The notes under the pieces are model-generated. The model did no database searches. It had not been told where the DNA came from and saw only the letters and a program-made list of their open reading frames with translations. A DNA stretch of 64,000 bases from Phycomyces nitens (taxonomy: Eukaryota > Mucoromycota > Mucoromycetes > Mucorales > Phycomycetaceae), in NCBI GenBank assembly GCA_022702545.1, contig JAHRBC010000003.1, positions 4,464,001 through 4,528,000 of the forward strand, written 5' to 3'. Made by a program: the position numbers and the translations under genes. This document shows, piece after piece, positions 49,190 through 61,335 of the stretch (position 1 is the first letter of the stretch; each line of letters begins with the position of its first letter).

Positions 49190-51357
49190 TCAGTTGTTTT
49201 TAACAAATGGCAACTGGTCCAAGGCTCTAGTCGATTCGGTCAAAACATTACGGACAAGCAACAGAGACCCAAGACTAGGGATTGTATCAATTGAAATATG
49301 CTTCAGGTCAAGGGTATCAATCTAATCAAAGGATTAATGTCAATTAGTGATACAAGCGAACAAGACCAATTTGCGTATATACTTACTCGCACATTCTTCA
49401 ACAAAACCTCATCATTATTGATATACAAGAGTGGTCGTGTGGCGCGACTAAATAGAATACGATCGCCTAGAGAGAAAATGTTAGAAAGGCACAAGATATT
49501 CTGCAAATCCACTCACGGCTTTCTTCATAACGGCACCTCCGATATGTATCCAACTTGGAAAGCTTATTAAAGATGTCTATACACTCATCATCTAGTTGAT
49601 CACCAAAAGCTGGTCCCAAGCGAATCTTTAATTGCTGTAAGAAATGAGCAAGTGTCTGAAGGGCCCCTTTATATAGACAACAAGAGAGATTGTGATTAAT
49701 AATAATAATAATAAATAAAAGCATGCTTTAAATCTTACATTTGCTCTCGGGTTCAAGGTCAATAAGTTCACGAACAGCCTCAATCTCTTCTTTGAGAATC
49801 TCCACACGATCCAGGGTGTACCAACTGGCTTGGTTATTAGCAGAAGAGTCTTTGAACCATTTGGTGGTATTTGGCTTCCAGGCCTTTTCTGGAGAGTTGA
49901 ATCTGGCTTGATAGGTCGACAGACGAGACAAGGTGTCTAGAATAAAGTAACATGGCATAAGATTACCATTATAAAACTATCTTTAATACTCACCAGGGCA
50001 ACCATTAACTGTCTCTACTGTTCTGAGCCAAGTGCCAGATGGAACCGACTTTTCACTACTGCTTGGCAATACACCATTTGTTTCCAGAGACACCTTTGAA
50101 GGCTCCTCTGAATTACCAAGAGGCGAGAAGATCCAGATAGATCCTGATTCTGGTGATTTACCTAGGGACAACCATGATCCCGAGACTTGCTTATTGTCCT
50201 TGGTGAGCACAACTGGTGCTTTGATGAGAGTAATGGAGTCATTGAAGCTGGCGACAAGTAAAGGTGAGCCATTGAGGCGAAAGACACCCAAGAAAGACAC
50301 CATTTCCAATGCTAAATCACAGTGTAGTCTATTAGTATTAATCATTTTTGATAGAATAATGGCTTACCTCTGCCAACCAACCACCAATAATACAGCCATG
50401 CAGACTGGTCATCAGGGTCAGTGTAAAACGCTGCCTTTACAAGTTCGAGCTCTAAAAATATATCAACCTCTTAATAAACGCCTTTTCCACATCATATTTC
50501 ATATACAGACCATTTCTTGCCACCGTGTTCTTTTCCTCAGGGCTCATCTCAGATACAATCTCGGGAAGAAGCTTTGAACGCTGATGCCAGGCCGAATAAT
50601 TGCTAAAGCTCTGGTTGATTTTCTGTGTTGTAAACTCATACTCTTCCTTGATGATCCTCTTTTCTTCTTCATAGTCCTCCTCGGCCTGAGCCAAAGCCCG
50701 CAATTGTCTCACAACATAACGGCGATAATCCCAGCCATGAACTTTTATACTTGTGAATATGGGGTCTTTTGTAGCTTCTCTCGGTTTATTAGACTTACAG
50801 TTTCTGGCATCCATGGTCAACATCTTGACGACAAGTTTGAGCTCGCCATTCCAATCTGGTTTAGGCATCGTCTCTAGACACCATCGACGATGATTCCAGA
50901 GCCAGTAGGATTTAGGATTAATGCGGATGAGCTGCATAAATAACCCAAGTTCGTTTACATAAACGGCTCTATTCTTCTCGAGTATGTCCTGAGTGGGATT
51001 CTTGGAAGAATCGAGGATTCCATTAATAAGAATCAGACGACGTATGTTCCAGATGGTATAATAATCAGGATTCGTATAGAGAATCTGTGTTGTAACTGTC
51101 AAGGCCTCGTTGTTAAACTCCTTGGCATTAAACTACAAGGAGTTGGGTTAATTACGAATTACTCGCAAGTGTGATTACCTTTTCATGGCATTTTTGTACA
51201 AGTGCATTATATTCTACAATCTTTCCCGCTTCTCTTGCACGACGAGCCTTGATAAGCTCTTCGGTTGTCTTTACACGTTTTACTCCATGCTACAGATTGG
51301 TGTTAGGTAGGGACAGAAAGTTAAATTGGTCGATTGTCTACCTACAACATCACTCAT
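49190..51357 (-). CDS. BET4: Rab geranylgeranyltransferase alpha subunit
   Basis: Ten exons (51346-51357, 51179-51289, 50799-51132, 50511-50741, 50368-50451, 49994-50311, 49739-49936, 49517-49666, 49387-49466, 49190-49321) give about 549 residues. The N terminus HGVKRVKTTEE matches animal RABGGTA. Prenyltransferase-alpha repeats follow with their tryptophan signatures: NPDYYTIWNIRR, NPKSYWLWNHRRW, GWDYRRYV, NYSAWHQRS and DPDDQSAWLYYW. After these comes an inserted domain of about 110 residues (exon 6), then a helical return (LDRVEILKEEIEAVREL-IDLEPESKW) and the beginning of a leucine-rich tail. With the beta subunit and Rab escort protein it attaches geranylgeranyl groups to Rab GTPases in the cytosol. 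The four-codon first exon and a GTCTGT donor after exon 4 are the weaker joins. It is divergent from fumarase. Confidence 0.93.
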
Positions 51358-52097
51358 TTTGGGATCAAGACCAATGAGGTTAAAGAAAGAAGCCTTATTT
51401 GTATTGTCTGGGTTTAAATACTAATTTTTGACGCACTGGGCCCCTTTATCTTTGTGCTGATTGTCTCCATCTTTTTATAAAGGGAAATTGGCCCGAGAAA
51501 TCAAAGAGTCTGGTTGAATTGTGTCTAGAAAGATTGAAACCCATTTGGAGCCAAGTAAAGAGCCAGACAATCGATAATAACTTTTATAAATCTAGGCTTT
51601 GATTTATTGTGAGGACCGAAAAGGTAAAACAAGATAATATATATATATGTATATATAAAAGATTTATAGCATGTGAAATGCAATGCTTATAATCTGTTCC
51701 GAGGCGCTTTTAAACAATTCCAACCTAAAAGAGAGAGAGGGTGGCAAAATATTTTGGAGACAATTGAAAGAGTCTGAACAAATTTTATATATATATTTTA
51801 TTAGAAATTGTCCTTTTGAATCTTACTCTGGACAAAACTTGTCTTGCGTCTTGTACCTTTAGAATCGTACAATTTTTTCTTTGTAAAACAAGTACAATTT
51901 GTAGGTTGCCATTGTTTCTGTTTGGTGTTGGACAGTACCTTGTGGACTTTTTCTCCTGTTTTGTACGCGATGTTGGATCGGCCATTGACAGGGACGTCAT
52001 GGTCGGACGGGCGGTGGTTAAATCCCCTCGGAAGCATTTTTCTTACCCTGGTCGAAAAACGATTGTGCCTTTCTTTACACTTTTCGCCTCTATCCTC
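51358..52097. other. Divergent promoter region, BET4 and FUM1
   Basis: Spacer of 740 bp between the two head-to-head starts. The frame leading into fumarase is open from about 51816, so an upstream start is possible (ATG at 51999). A (TA)n run lies near 51639 and another near 51787. Confidence 0.55.
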
Positions 52098-54194
<2,097 letters not shown>

Positions 54195-54766
54195 ATGCAA
54201 CAAGCGTTTACATGGCATAGATGAAGCAATTCTATAGACTAGAATGATGGTCTTCATTCTCCCTTTTTTTTTATCTCTTCCATTATATAAAGACTACATA
54301 AAACCCCATCCTCTACTACTTTAATATTCCAAATTCAAATGAAATCTCTCTTTTTTAAAAAAAAACAACAACAACCAATTGTGTGCATGTTTATCTATGG
54401 TCCGAGATGAACGATCAGTATCAAGGGCACAAATGGCAGATACTTGAAAGATATCAGAAATGGAGCGGTTGAACCCTTGTAAATCCCACGTCTATTCTTT
54501 ATAAATAATAATAATAAAAGCACTTTCGACTGATCATGAAAACAGAGCGTATAGTTATTGTTGGCACTTTTGTATTGTCTAATGAAGCAAATCAATTGGG
54601 TTGTTTGGAAAACTTAGTCTAGGGATGTGACTTTATACTTGTCACTTGAATATATCTCTTGTATCTTAACCAGTCTGAACTTCATGTACTATCCATACTC
54701 TCTCATTCGATATTTCCAAGAGGTCATGGCAAAGAATCCATTTTTTTGTATGGGTAAATCTGAGTA
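54195..54766. other. Intergenic region between convergent FUM1 and CBP6
   Basis: AT-rich 3' flanks of two convergent genes, with poly-T and poly-A runs that may serve termination. No gene is seen. Confidence 0.6.
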
Positions 54767-55186
54767 TTATTGAGTGCCAAATAGTCTGGCCAATGGACCC
54801 TTTTTCCCGTCCTTTGTAGCCTCCAAAGAGGACACAAGACCGGAGTAGTAGTTTGGGTTGCCTGCTGGCTTGAGTATTTTATCTGACAAGGGATACTGAG
54901 ATGTTTGTTAGTACTTGATACTCGTACCAGCCTATCCTCAGCCTACCTTTGTCTTGAAATCATTGTTCAATAGCATCTCCAAAGCCTTGAGCTGTCTCTT
55001 TGCGTCCTCAAAGTCAAAGGGCTCCTGCTCGTTTTCGAGTGGTCGTCGGAATGTTTCCTCGACTCGCTTGGCCAGGATCTGCTTCATGTCTCTGTTGGGT
55101 CTCACTTTGTCTGCTGGCCAGTCTCTCACCAAACGGAGGTAGGAACGGTAGAGTGTCTGGAGTTCATTGCGTGTGGCCTGAGACAT
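54767..55186 (-). CDS. CBP6: Cytochrome b synthesis/assembly factor Cbp6 (UQCC2 family)
   Basis: Two exons (54947-55186 and 54767-54895) give 122 residues. The N-terminal half resembles animal UQCC2: LYRSYLRLVRDWPADKV, NRDMKQILAKRVEETFR. The C-terminal half carries the block shared with yeast Cbp6, LKPAGNPNYYSGL, preceded by MLLNNDF and followed by a short basic end LARLFGTQ. Cbp6/UQCC2 pairs with Cbp3/UQCC1 at the mitoribosome exit, helps translate cytochrome b and stabilises the new protein for complex III. The start ATG is the only one that preserves the LYR-like helix. It is transcribed away from the PanE-type gene from a spacer of 117 bp. Confidence 0.88.
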
Positions 55187-55303
55187 GGTTAATAGCGTTG
55201 GAATGCAGTTGCAAGGGTTCTGAAATCATCCTTCTGATATTCTAAGCCACAAAATTCATTTATTTAAACCATTCGGCGCTCCATAATTCGTCTTCCGTTC
55301 AAG
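55187..55303. promoter_or_regulatory. Compact bidirectional promoter, CBP6 and PanE-type gene
   Basis: Only 117 bp separate the two start codons of divergently transcribed genes, so both must share promoter elements. An AT-rich core (TTCATTTATTTAAACC, about 55256-55271) lies in it. Confidence 0.6.
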
Positions 55304-56278
55304 ATGCACTTTCATATTCTCGGTACTGGAGCAGTAGGATGCCATGTCGCAAGTCTGTTGCGCATGACAAACCACAAGGTCACTCTTATCCTGAGGTCTC
55401 AAAAGGCCCTCCAGGACTTCAAGGCACAGAACCAATCCATAGCTTTGACTATGAAAGGAAAATCCATGTCTATTGGAGGGTTTGATTCCATGGTTATACC
55501 TTCTACTCCTTCTCAAGGGCCATCAATTGAATGTCTGGTTGTAAGCACCAAGGCACAGAGTGTGATAGAGGCAGTTTTGCCCTTGAAAAATCGGTTGACC
55601 AAGGATAGCACGGTTTTGCTGCTTCAAAATGGAATGGGTGTCGTCGAGGAGTTGATGGATACCGTCTGGCGTGGCCAAGAATCCCCTCGTATTCTTGTGG
55701 GTGTCAATAGACATGCTACTCAAAGGACCAGTGCCTTTAATATTATCAACCACTCTGGCTGGAATGACCCTGAAGGGTTAGTTATCGGAGAACGGTGCCA
55801 ATCTGGAGAGATATCCCACGACTCCCCTGTCTTGAAAAGCCTATCTGAAGTTAAAGATCTCAGTTTATCGATCGTGCCATGGAAAGATCTCCAGTATCGA
55901 ATGGCCAAAAAGCTGATCATTAATGCTAGTATAAATCCAGTTGCGGCAATCCTGAACTTTACCAACGGTGCAATGATTGATAATAATCCATACAGTCTCA
56001 AGATGATGCGAGATCTTTGTAACGAAGCCTACTCTGTCCTGGAAAAGATGCTCCCTGGTGAAACAGCCGAGAGTGCCTTTGAAGCAGTAGTTGGGATTCT
56101 CCACATCACAAAGACAAACCGCTGCTCTATGCTCCAGGACATCAGCGCCAACCGCCAAACCGAAGTCGACTATATTAATGGATACCTCTGTCGCATTGGA
56201 AAAGAGCAGGGCAAGATACTTAGGGTCAATCAAACAATGGTAGATCTTATTCATGCCAAAGAAAAAGGGTCAAAATGA
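55304..56278 (+). CDS. PAN5: 2-dehydropantoate 2-reductase family protein (ApbA/PanE)
   Basis: Single-exon gene of 324 residues. The N terminus carries the dinucleotide-binding loop ILGTGAVGCHVAS (from residue 5) and an NADP-type continuation. STKAQ near residue 88 and LLQNGMG near 107 are ketopantoate reductase signatures. Lys-Leu-Ile-Ile-Asn-Ala in the C-terminal domain holds the expected catalytic lysine and asparagine (MAKKLIINASINP). The enzyme reduces 2-dehydropantoate to pantoate with NADPH in pantothenate and coenzyme A synthesis. The family also contains fungal members of uncertain substrate, so the reaction is likely but not certain. The intron-free structure contrasts with most neighbours. 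It shares a short promoter with CBP6. Confidence 0.88.
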   Translation: MHFHILGTGAVGCHVASLLRMTNHKVTLILRSQKALQDFKAQNQSIALTMKGKSMSIGGFDSMVIPSTPSQGPSIECLVVSTKAQSVIEAVLPLKNRLTKDSTVLLLQNGMGVVEELMDTVWRGQESPRILVGVNRHATQRTSAFNIINHSGWNDPEGLVIGERCQSGEISHDSPVLKSLSEVKDLSLSIVPWKDLQYRMAKKLIINASINPVAAILNFTNGAMIDNNPYSLKMMRDLCNEAYSVLEKMLPGETAESAFEAVVGILHITKTNRCSMLQDISANRQTEVDYINGYLCRIGKEQGKILRVNQTMVDLIHAKEKGSK

Positions 56279-56714
56279 CACTGAATAGAATAACAATATA
56301 GAATAGAAGCCACCTGCTCGCAATGCTTTGTAATTTCGAGTATTTACATTAAAATATAGACATGTTTGCCGGGTATCTTTTATACCATATTCATACATAT
56401 CAATCACATGATGATTGTTTTTTTTTTGTTTTGTTTCTCTTGGTTTCCTTTGTGGCCAACTTGTTACTTTTTATAGCTGAATGTCCATATATGTATTTCA
56501 ATATTTCTGTACAATTCCAAAATTCCATAAATTATTAATTTTGTAATTGATGGCCAGAATTCACACAATGGAAACCCAGCCCAGAGAATTGCCGAGAATC
56601 CCATCTTCTTATTGGATGAAAAATAATTCTTGACTGGCCGAGCTCGATGTGAAAAATACGGTAAATAAATGATAATCGAAAGCATGATTCTGACACTTAA
56701 CATTACAAACAACA
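56279..56714. other. Intergenic region upstream of coiled-coil gene
   Basis: AT-rich spacer with poly-T tracts near 56420. No gene is seen. Confidence 0.6.
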
Positions 56715-59700
56715 ATGCAGCCCGAGAACACTGCATTACCGCCCCCACAAGAAATTCCTACACAACCAGCCGAAAATGAAGCAATATCCTCACCCACACC
56801 AAACTCACCAAAAGAATCGATATCCAAAGACAAGGTGGATTCAGCTGAATCCGCTGTCAATATATCTACAAATGAAGCTCTCGGAGCTATTAACTCGCCA
56901 AACGCGATTGAAGCCATCAAAGGACGTATTATTGCCACTCATTTACTTCTTGCTCGTCTTCGTGCAAATGAAGAAAGTATGTGCAATTCATTAATGAAAT
57001 TCTATCGTGGAGTCTAATATGATCATTACAATCAGAATTGACCAGAGAGGTTGAAATCAATAAAGAACTTCACAAAGAGCTTTCTGACCTGCGACCAGAA
57101 ATCGAGTCACTCAGAAATGCATTAAAACTCGCAGAGGCCACTGAGGCACAGCACCGAGGCCAACAGGTTAGAGATCAGATATACTCCACGTCTTTGTGAT
57201 AAATACATTGACCATTATGGGACTGTACAGGCATTAATCGCCCAACTTGAGGCCAAGGTGGAGGATCTCGTGGAACAGCTCGCAAAGAGGTATATTATGA
57301 GTCCAATTGGTCTCTCTTATTAATTCATCGGATCTTTATTTGTTCTGCAGTGAAGAGGAAAAGAAAGCCAAGACATCTGCCACAAATTTACAAAAAAAAG
57401 TCGTAAAGTTGGAAACCGATTTGAAAGAGGCGGATAAAGCAAAGAATGCCTTGAATGCTTCCTTGAAAGAGAGCAAAAAGGCAAACAAGCAACTTGAAGA
57501 TTTACTCCAAAAAACCTCAAAAGAGCTAGAAGATCATGAGGCAGCCTATATGGAATTAGCGGTCAATAGCGACTGCAAAACAGAGGAACTTAACGAAGAT
57601 CTATTGGAAGCTCAAAACGATCTCAAGAAATGCCAACAAGACCTCGAAAACCTAAAGAACGAACTTGAAAAAGAGCGTCAGACCGTCAGACCCATAGTGG
57701 AAAATCCCTTGTCGATCGAGTTGCGCCAAAGTCAAGAACGTGTAAAGAAACTAGAAGCTCAGAAAAGAGAAGACGCACGATTGTTTGTAGAGCTCGAGAA
57801 CCAAAGAAAGAAAGACTTGGAATCATTAGAAGAATGTCGAGTAGAGCTAAAGAAACAAAAAGAGCAAGGAAGTCGTCCAACTCAAGAGTTTCCTTCTCAA
57901 ATGGCCATATTTATTAGTGAAATTGATACGTTGAAAAAGCAAAAGGTAAATTTAATTCAAATGTTTATTAATTATTTTAATTATTTAAACAAAACAAAAA
58001 ATAGGCATTAATACAAGACCTCTTTGCTGAAGCAGCCATTCGTGTCAAAGAACTAGAGAACCATCAAAAACAAACGCTTGTACCTGAAAAAAGCAGTGTG
58101 CCTAATGACTTGGTAATTGGCTTGGTGTCAAAAATGACCTTTTACTTACAAGACAACACTCATCAATAGCTCCGTGATATGGAGGAACTTCGGCGGTTTA
58201 GGCAGCAGGCGAGTGCTGCTAAAGAGGCTATGAATATTAGCGAAAATATATCTCGACCAATCCCACCACAAAGGAAAGAAGAACCACTTGAATTAGACGA
58301 CTATGAAATTGAATACACACACGACCATACTAGCCCTGAAGCTGATCTTGGTCAACCTGCAGGTATTCGCTATTCTCGAATATTGTATTCTCAATCTGTC
58401 ATGTAACCCTGTTCCTTTATCCTCTCAATGCAGTACCTAGCAGCTCCACAAAAACACCACAGACCCAAGCACATGCTACCTCGTCGACTACAACCCCAGT
58501 AAGACCCAAATTTCGTTCAAGCGATCTTATTGCACCAGAACCACTTGTTTCATTACCACAAAAATCCACGACTCGTCGTACCTTGCCACCTTCAAAACTA
58601 GAAAAGTTTGTTAAATCAAGGCTGCCTAGTAGTATGGCATCTGGATCGTCTGTTTTGCGCAAACGCAACAATACTTTGGACCAATTATCATCAGTCGATA
58701 AGCAAAAGAAACAAAAGAAACAAGACTTGGCAATCCTTAAAGACTTTCATTTTCAGCCGGAAGTCAGTCAAGCAGATATTGAAAACGCCCTTCCACCCGG
58801 AACCTCCTCCTATCTATCGCCTGCTTCTCGTACTCCAACAGAACCAAAGGCTAATCAGATTCCTACAACTACGACTCCAAGTACCAAACCTACAGGCATA
58901 ACCCCCATGTCACAGTCCTCAACATTAGTAGGAACCACACAAGACAAGGCTTTCAAGTCACCCTTGCCTGTACCCAAGCCAACGAACCAACTATCCATCA
59001 TATCAACCGAGGCACTAGCAGAACAAAGGTCTAAATATGTCGAAAATCATCTTACGATAGCAAATGCAGTAAACCCAATAGGTACAATTATAAACCTCTT
59101 TTTATTTGTGTCCTCAATATTTTGCAATTCTAACTTTCATAATAGAGCTCAAGGCAATCATTGATGCTTCTATCAAAGAAAGCCCCACGTATATTGTCTC
59201 TAGACTCGGAAAGTCTGCTGAATTCAAAATGGAAGTCATTGATGGTGCACTGATTGCAGTAGAATCCATTCTGCAAGGGCTCAAGAGTCATGGTAACCCT
59301 ATTCCAAGGCAAGACTCTTTACCACCGCCCAAAAGAATATATGGCATGGTGAATGAATTCCGTTTTGAGAGTCCCGCTTGTTTTGATAACAAGGAAAAGG
59401 GACTCGCGTGTCTCTTGATAGGTTTGATCAGTATCTGTCCAGATCATGTAAGCATTCATGTTCATAATCTTTAAGGTGTAGATTTCTTTAACGAAATATT
59501 TACCATAGGAATCTGCATATCAATACATAACGAAATGGTTCTTTGGAAAAGCACTTCGACTTACAAAGGATGGAAAGATTAATCTTGCATGGTAAGTCAA
59601 ATAGTTTTGATGATATACACAATCTATTGATGCCAATTGATATTTTTTTGTCTAGTCGATACACTCGTATTCTGTCATTGATATGTAAAAATGTCGACGA

Positions 59701-60421
59701 CATTCAGAGGTTACGTGTCTTTTGCTATGATATTGTACGATATTCATCATTGGCAACAAACTTTGTTGGAATCTTGCTTAATGTTGGCATTGTTTGGCCT
59801 GAAGTACTATTGATTAGTTCTCATGATTTCTCACAAGTTGGTGAGTAGGTCAATTAGCCATATAATATATGAATCTTAACTGTATTTCTTTTGTAGGCGA
59901 AGAAGTTATCCCCAAGATTTTACAATTTACCACAGCAGCATACTGCAAGCAACATAATTCTATGGAAGCAGTACGTTTTTAATTATTGGTGCCATTCTGT
60001 TTTAATGAACCCTTGTTTCCCTAGGCAAAGACTACATATCTTGTTCTATCCCAACTCTGCAACTGGACCCCATTAAGTTCTAGCTTGAGTTTAGAACAAT
60101 GTTGCACGGAATTGTCAAAAGCACTAAACCTTGAAGTGCTTAAGCAACTCATGCGATCTTGCCCTGGTAATACAAAACACTCTCCTTTGTTTGCCTTGTA
60201 TCTAACAGCTCTATGTGGTGTCTGTAGAGGCATTCTATGATCTTGCATACAATCTAAAGCAAGCCTACGCTATCCTGTTCCGACGCATTGAAGACTCCAA
60301 CATCATAAACTATTTTGTAGCTAATACCCTCGATCCCAATCTAAACGACCCAAAAATCGGCCTCTTTTATGCCGAAATTAAGGGAATTCTCCAACACCAG
60401 CGAAGTATCGCTGAACACTAA
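56715..60421 (+). CDS. Long coiled-coil protein with helical C-terminal domain, possibly ICE1-like
   Basis: Thirteen exons (56715-56976, 57036-57166, 57231-57289, 57351-57945, 58005-58112, 58170-58362, 58434-59081, 59146-59447, 59509-59591, 59656-59840, 59897-59970, 60025-60166, 60228-60421) join in phase to about 991 residues. Residues 1-75 are Ser/Pro/Glu-rich. From about 75 to 405 runs an almost unbroken coiled coil of Lys/Glu heptads. A disordered Ser/Pro/Thr-rich middle foll (about 430-690) holds basic patches such as DKQKKQKKQ. The C-terminal 300 residues are helical with RYTRILSLICKNVDDIQRLR-VFCYDIV. That pattern recalls, from memory, the C-terminal region of ICE1, scaffold of the little elongation complex for snRNA transcription. 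I could not verify this. Otherwise the protein is unrecognised. All junctions are canonical. Confidence 0.8.
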
Positions 60422-61335
60422 TGCTACTACCTCTTGAAATTCATTTTGCATTCTTATTCCGTACAGCCACTTGCCCAAGATTATTATTATTAGTATTATT
60501 CTTTTAAAAATATATATACAAAAGGCCTGTCCGTAGTTTATTTTTTCTTGCCATTCATCATAACATTTATTCCCATGAAATACATATATATATATATACA
60601 AAAGATTTTTAAAAGAATCTTTATGAATATTTACAAATTATTATTGTTATTATTATAAAATTCTGGGCACAATTTACATACAAGCCAGAATATTTATAAA
60701 GAGATTGTCATGGCTATTGAATTTCTGCCTTCTTTTAGTACTTTAGAATAATTGTAATAAGCTTTGATCGGTTGTATTAAGAACTTGGGATGTTGAACAT
60801 TATTAAATAACCTTTAATGTTGTGTAAATTATAAAGATTGTATTTTCAAAAAAAAAAAATGACATTTTACCAAACTATACTAACCAACCTTTTTACCAAG
60901 CCTTATTTTAAATGATCGGTACTAAAACAGCATCTGTGGTCCACCCTGTGCTGGTTTGAGATGCCAACAGTGCACACCATCTGCATAACACTATATAATC
61001 AACTGTTCCAGACCGCCAGTTCAGTGTTCCAATAATAATAATAATAATAATAATTGTAATATTTGGAAAGTATAGATAAATAAGCTACAAATATCAGCTT
61101 TAAAGGCACAACAAAAACCCCATTTGACCCAACAGTGTCATCTATTAAGCTATTATGCTCAAGAATATAAAGCCAACAAGCACTTTAAATCCTCGAGTAC
61201 AAAAATTCATATGGCAGTGGAATCCGCTGGGTGTTATGAACGAGTCACAATGTCAGTCTTTATGGTCTGTTCTTTCCATATTAGAGCATTTAGATCTAAA
61301 AGACATTCAACATCCACATTGTGGATAAAAACAGA
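60422..61335. other. Intergenic region between coiled-coil gene and AAA ATPase
   Basis: AT-rich with (TA)n near 60586-60599, ATT runs near 60480 and 60640, and an (AAT)n tract at 61031-61055. Nothing else is supported; the open frame at 61124-61444 overlaps the ATPase start in another frame and is a shadow. Confidence 0.55.
61031..61055. repeat. (AAT)n microsatellite
   Basis: Eight AAT units about 280 bp upstream of the ATPase start. Confidence 0.9.
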
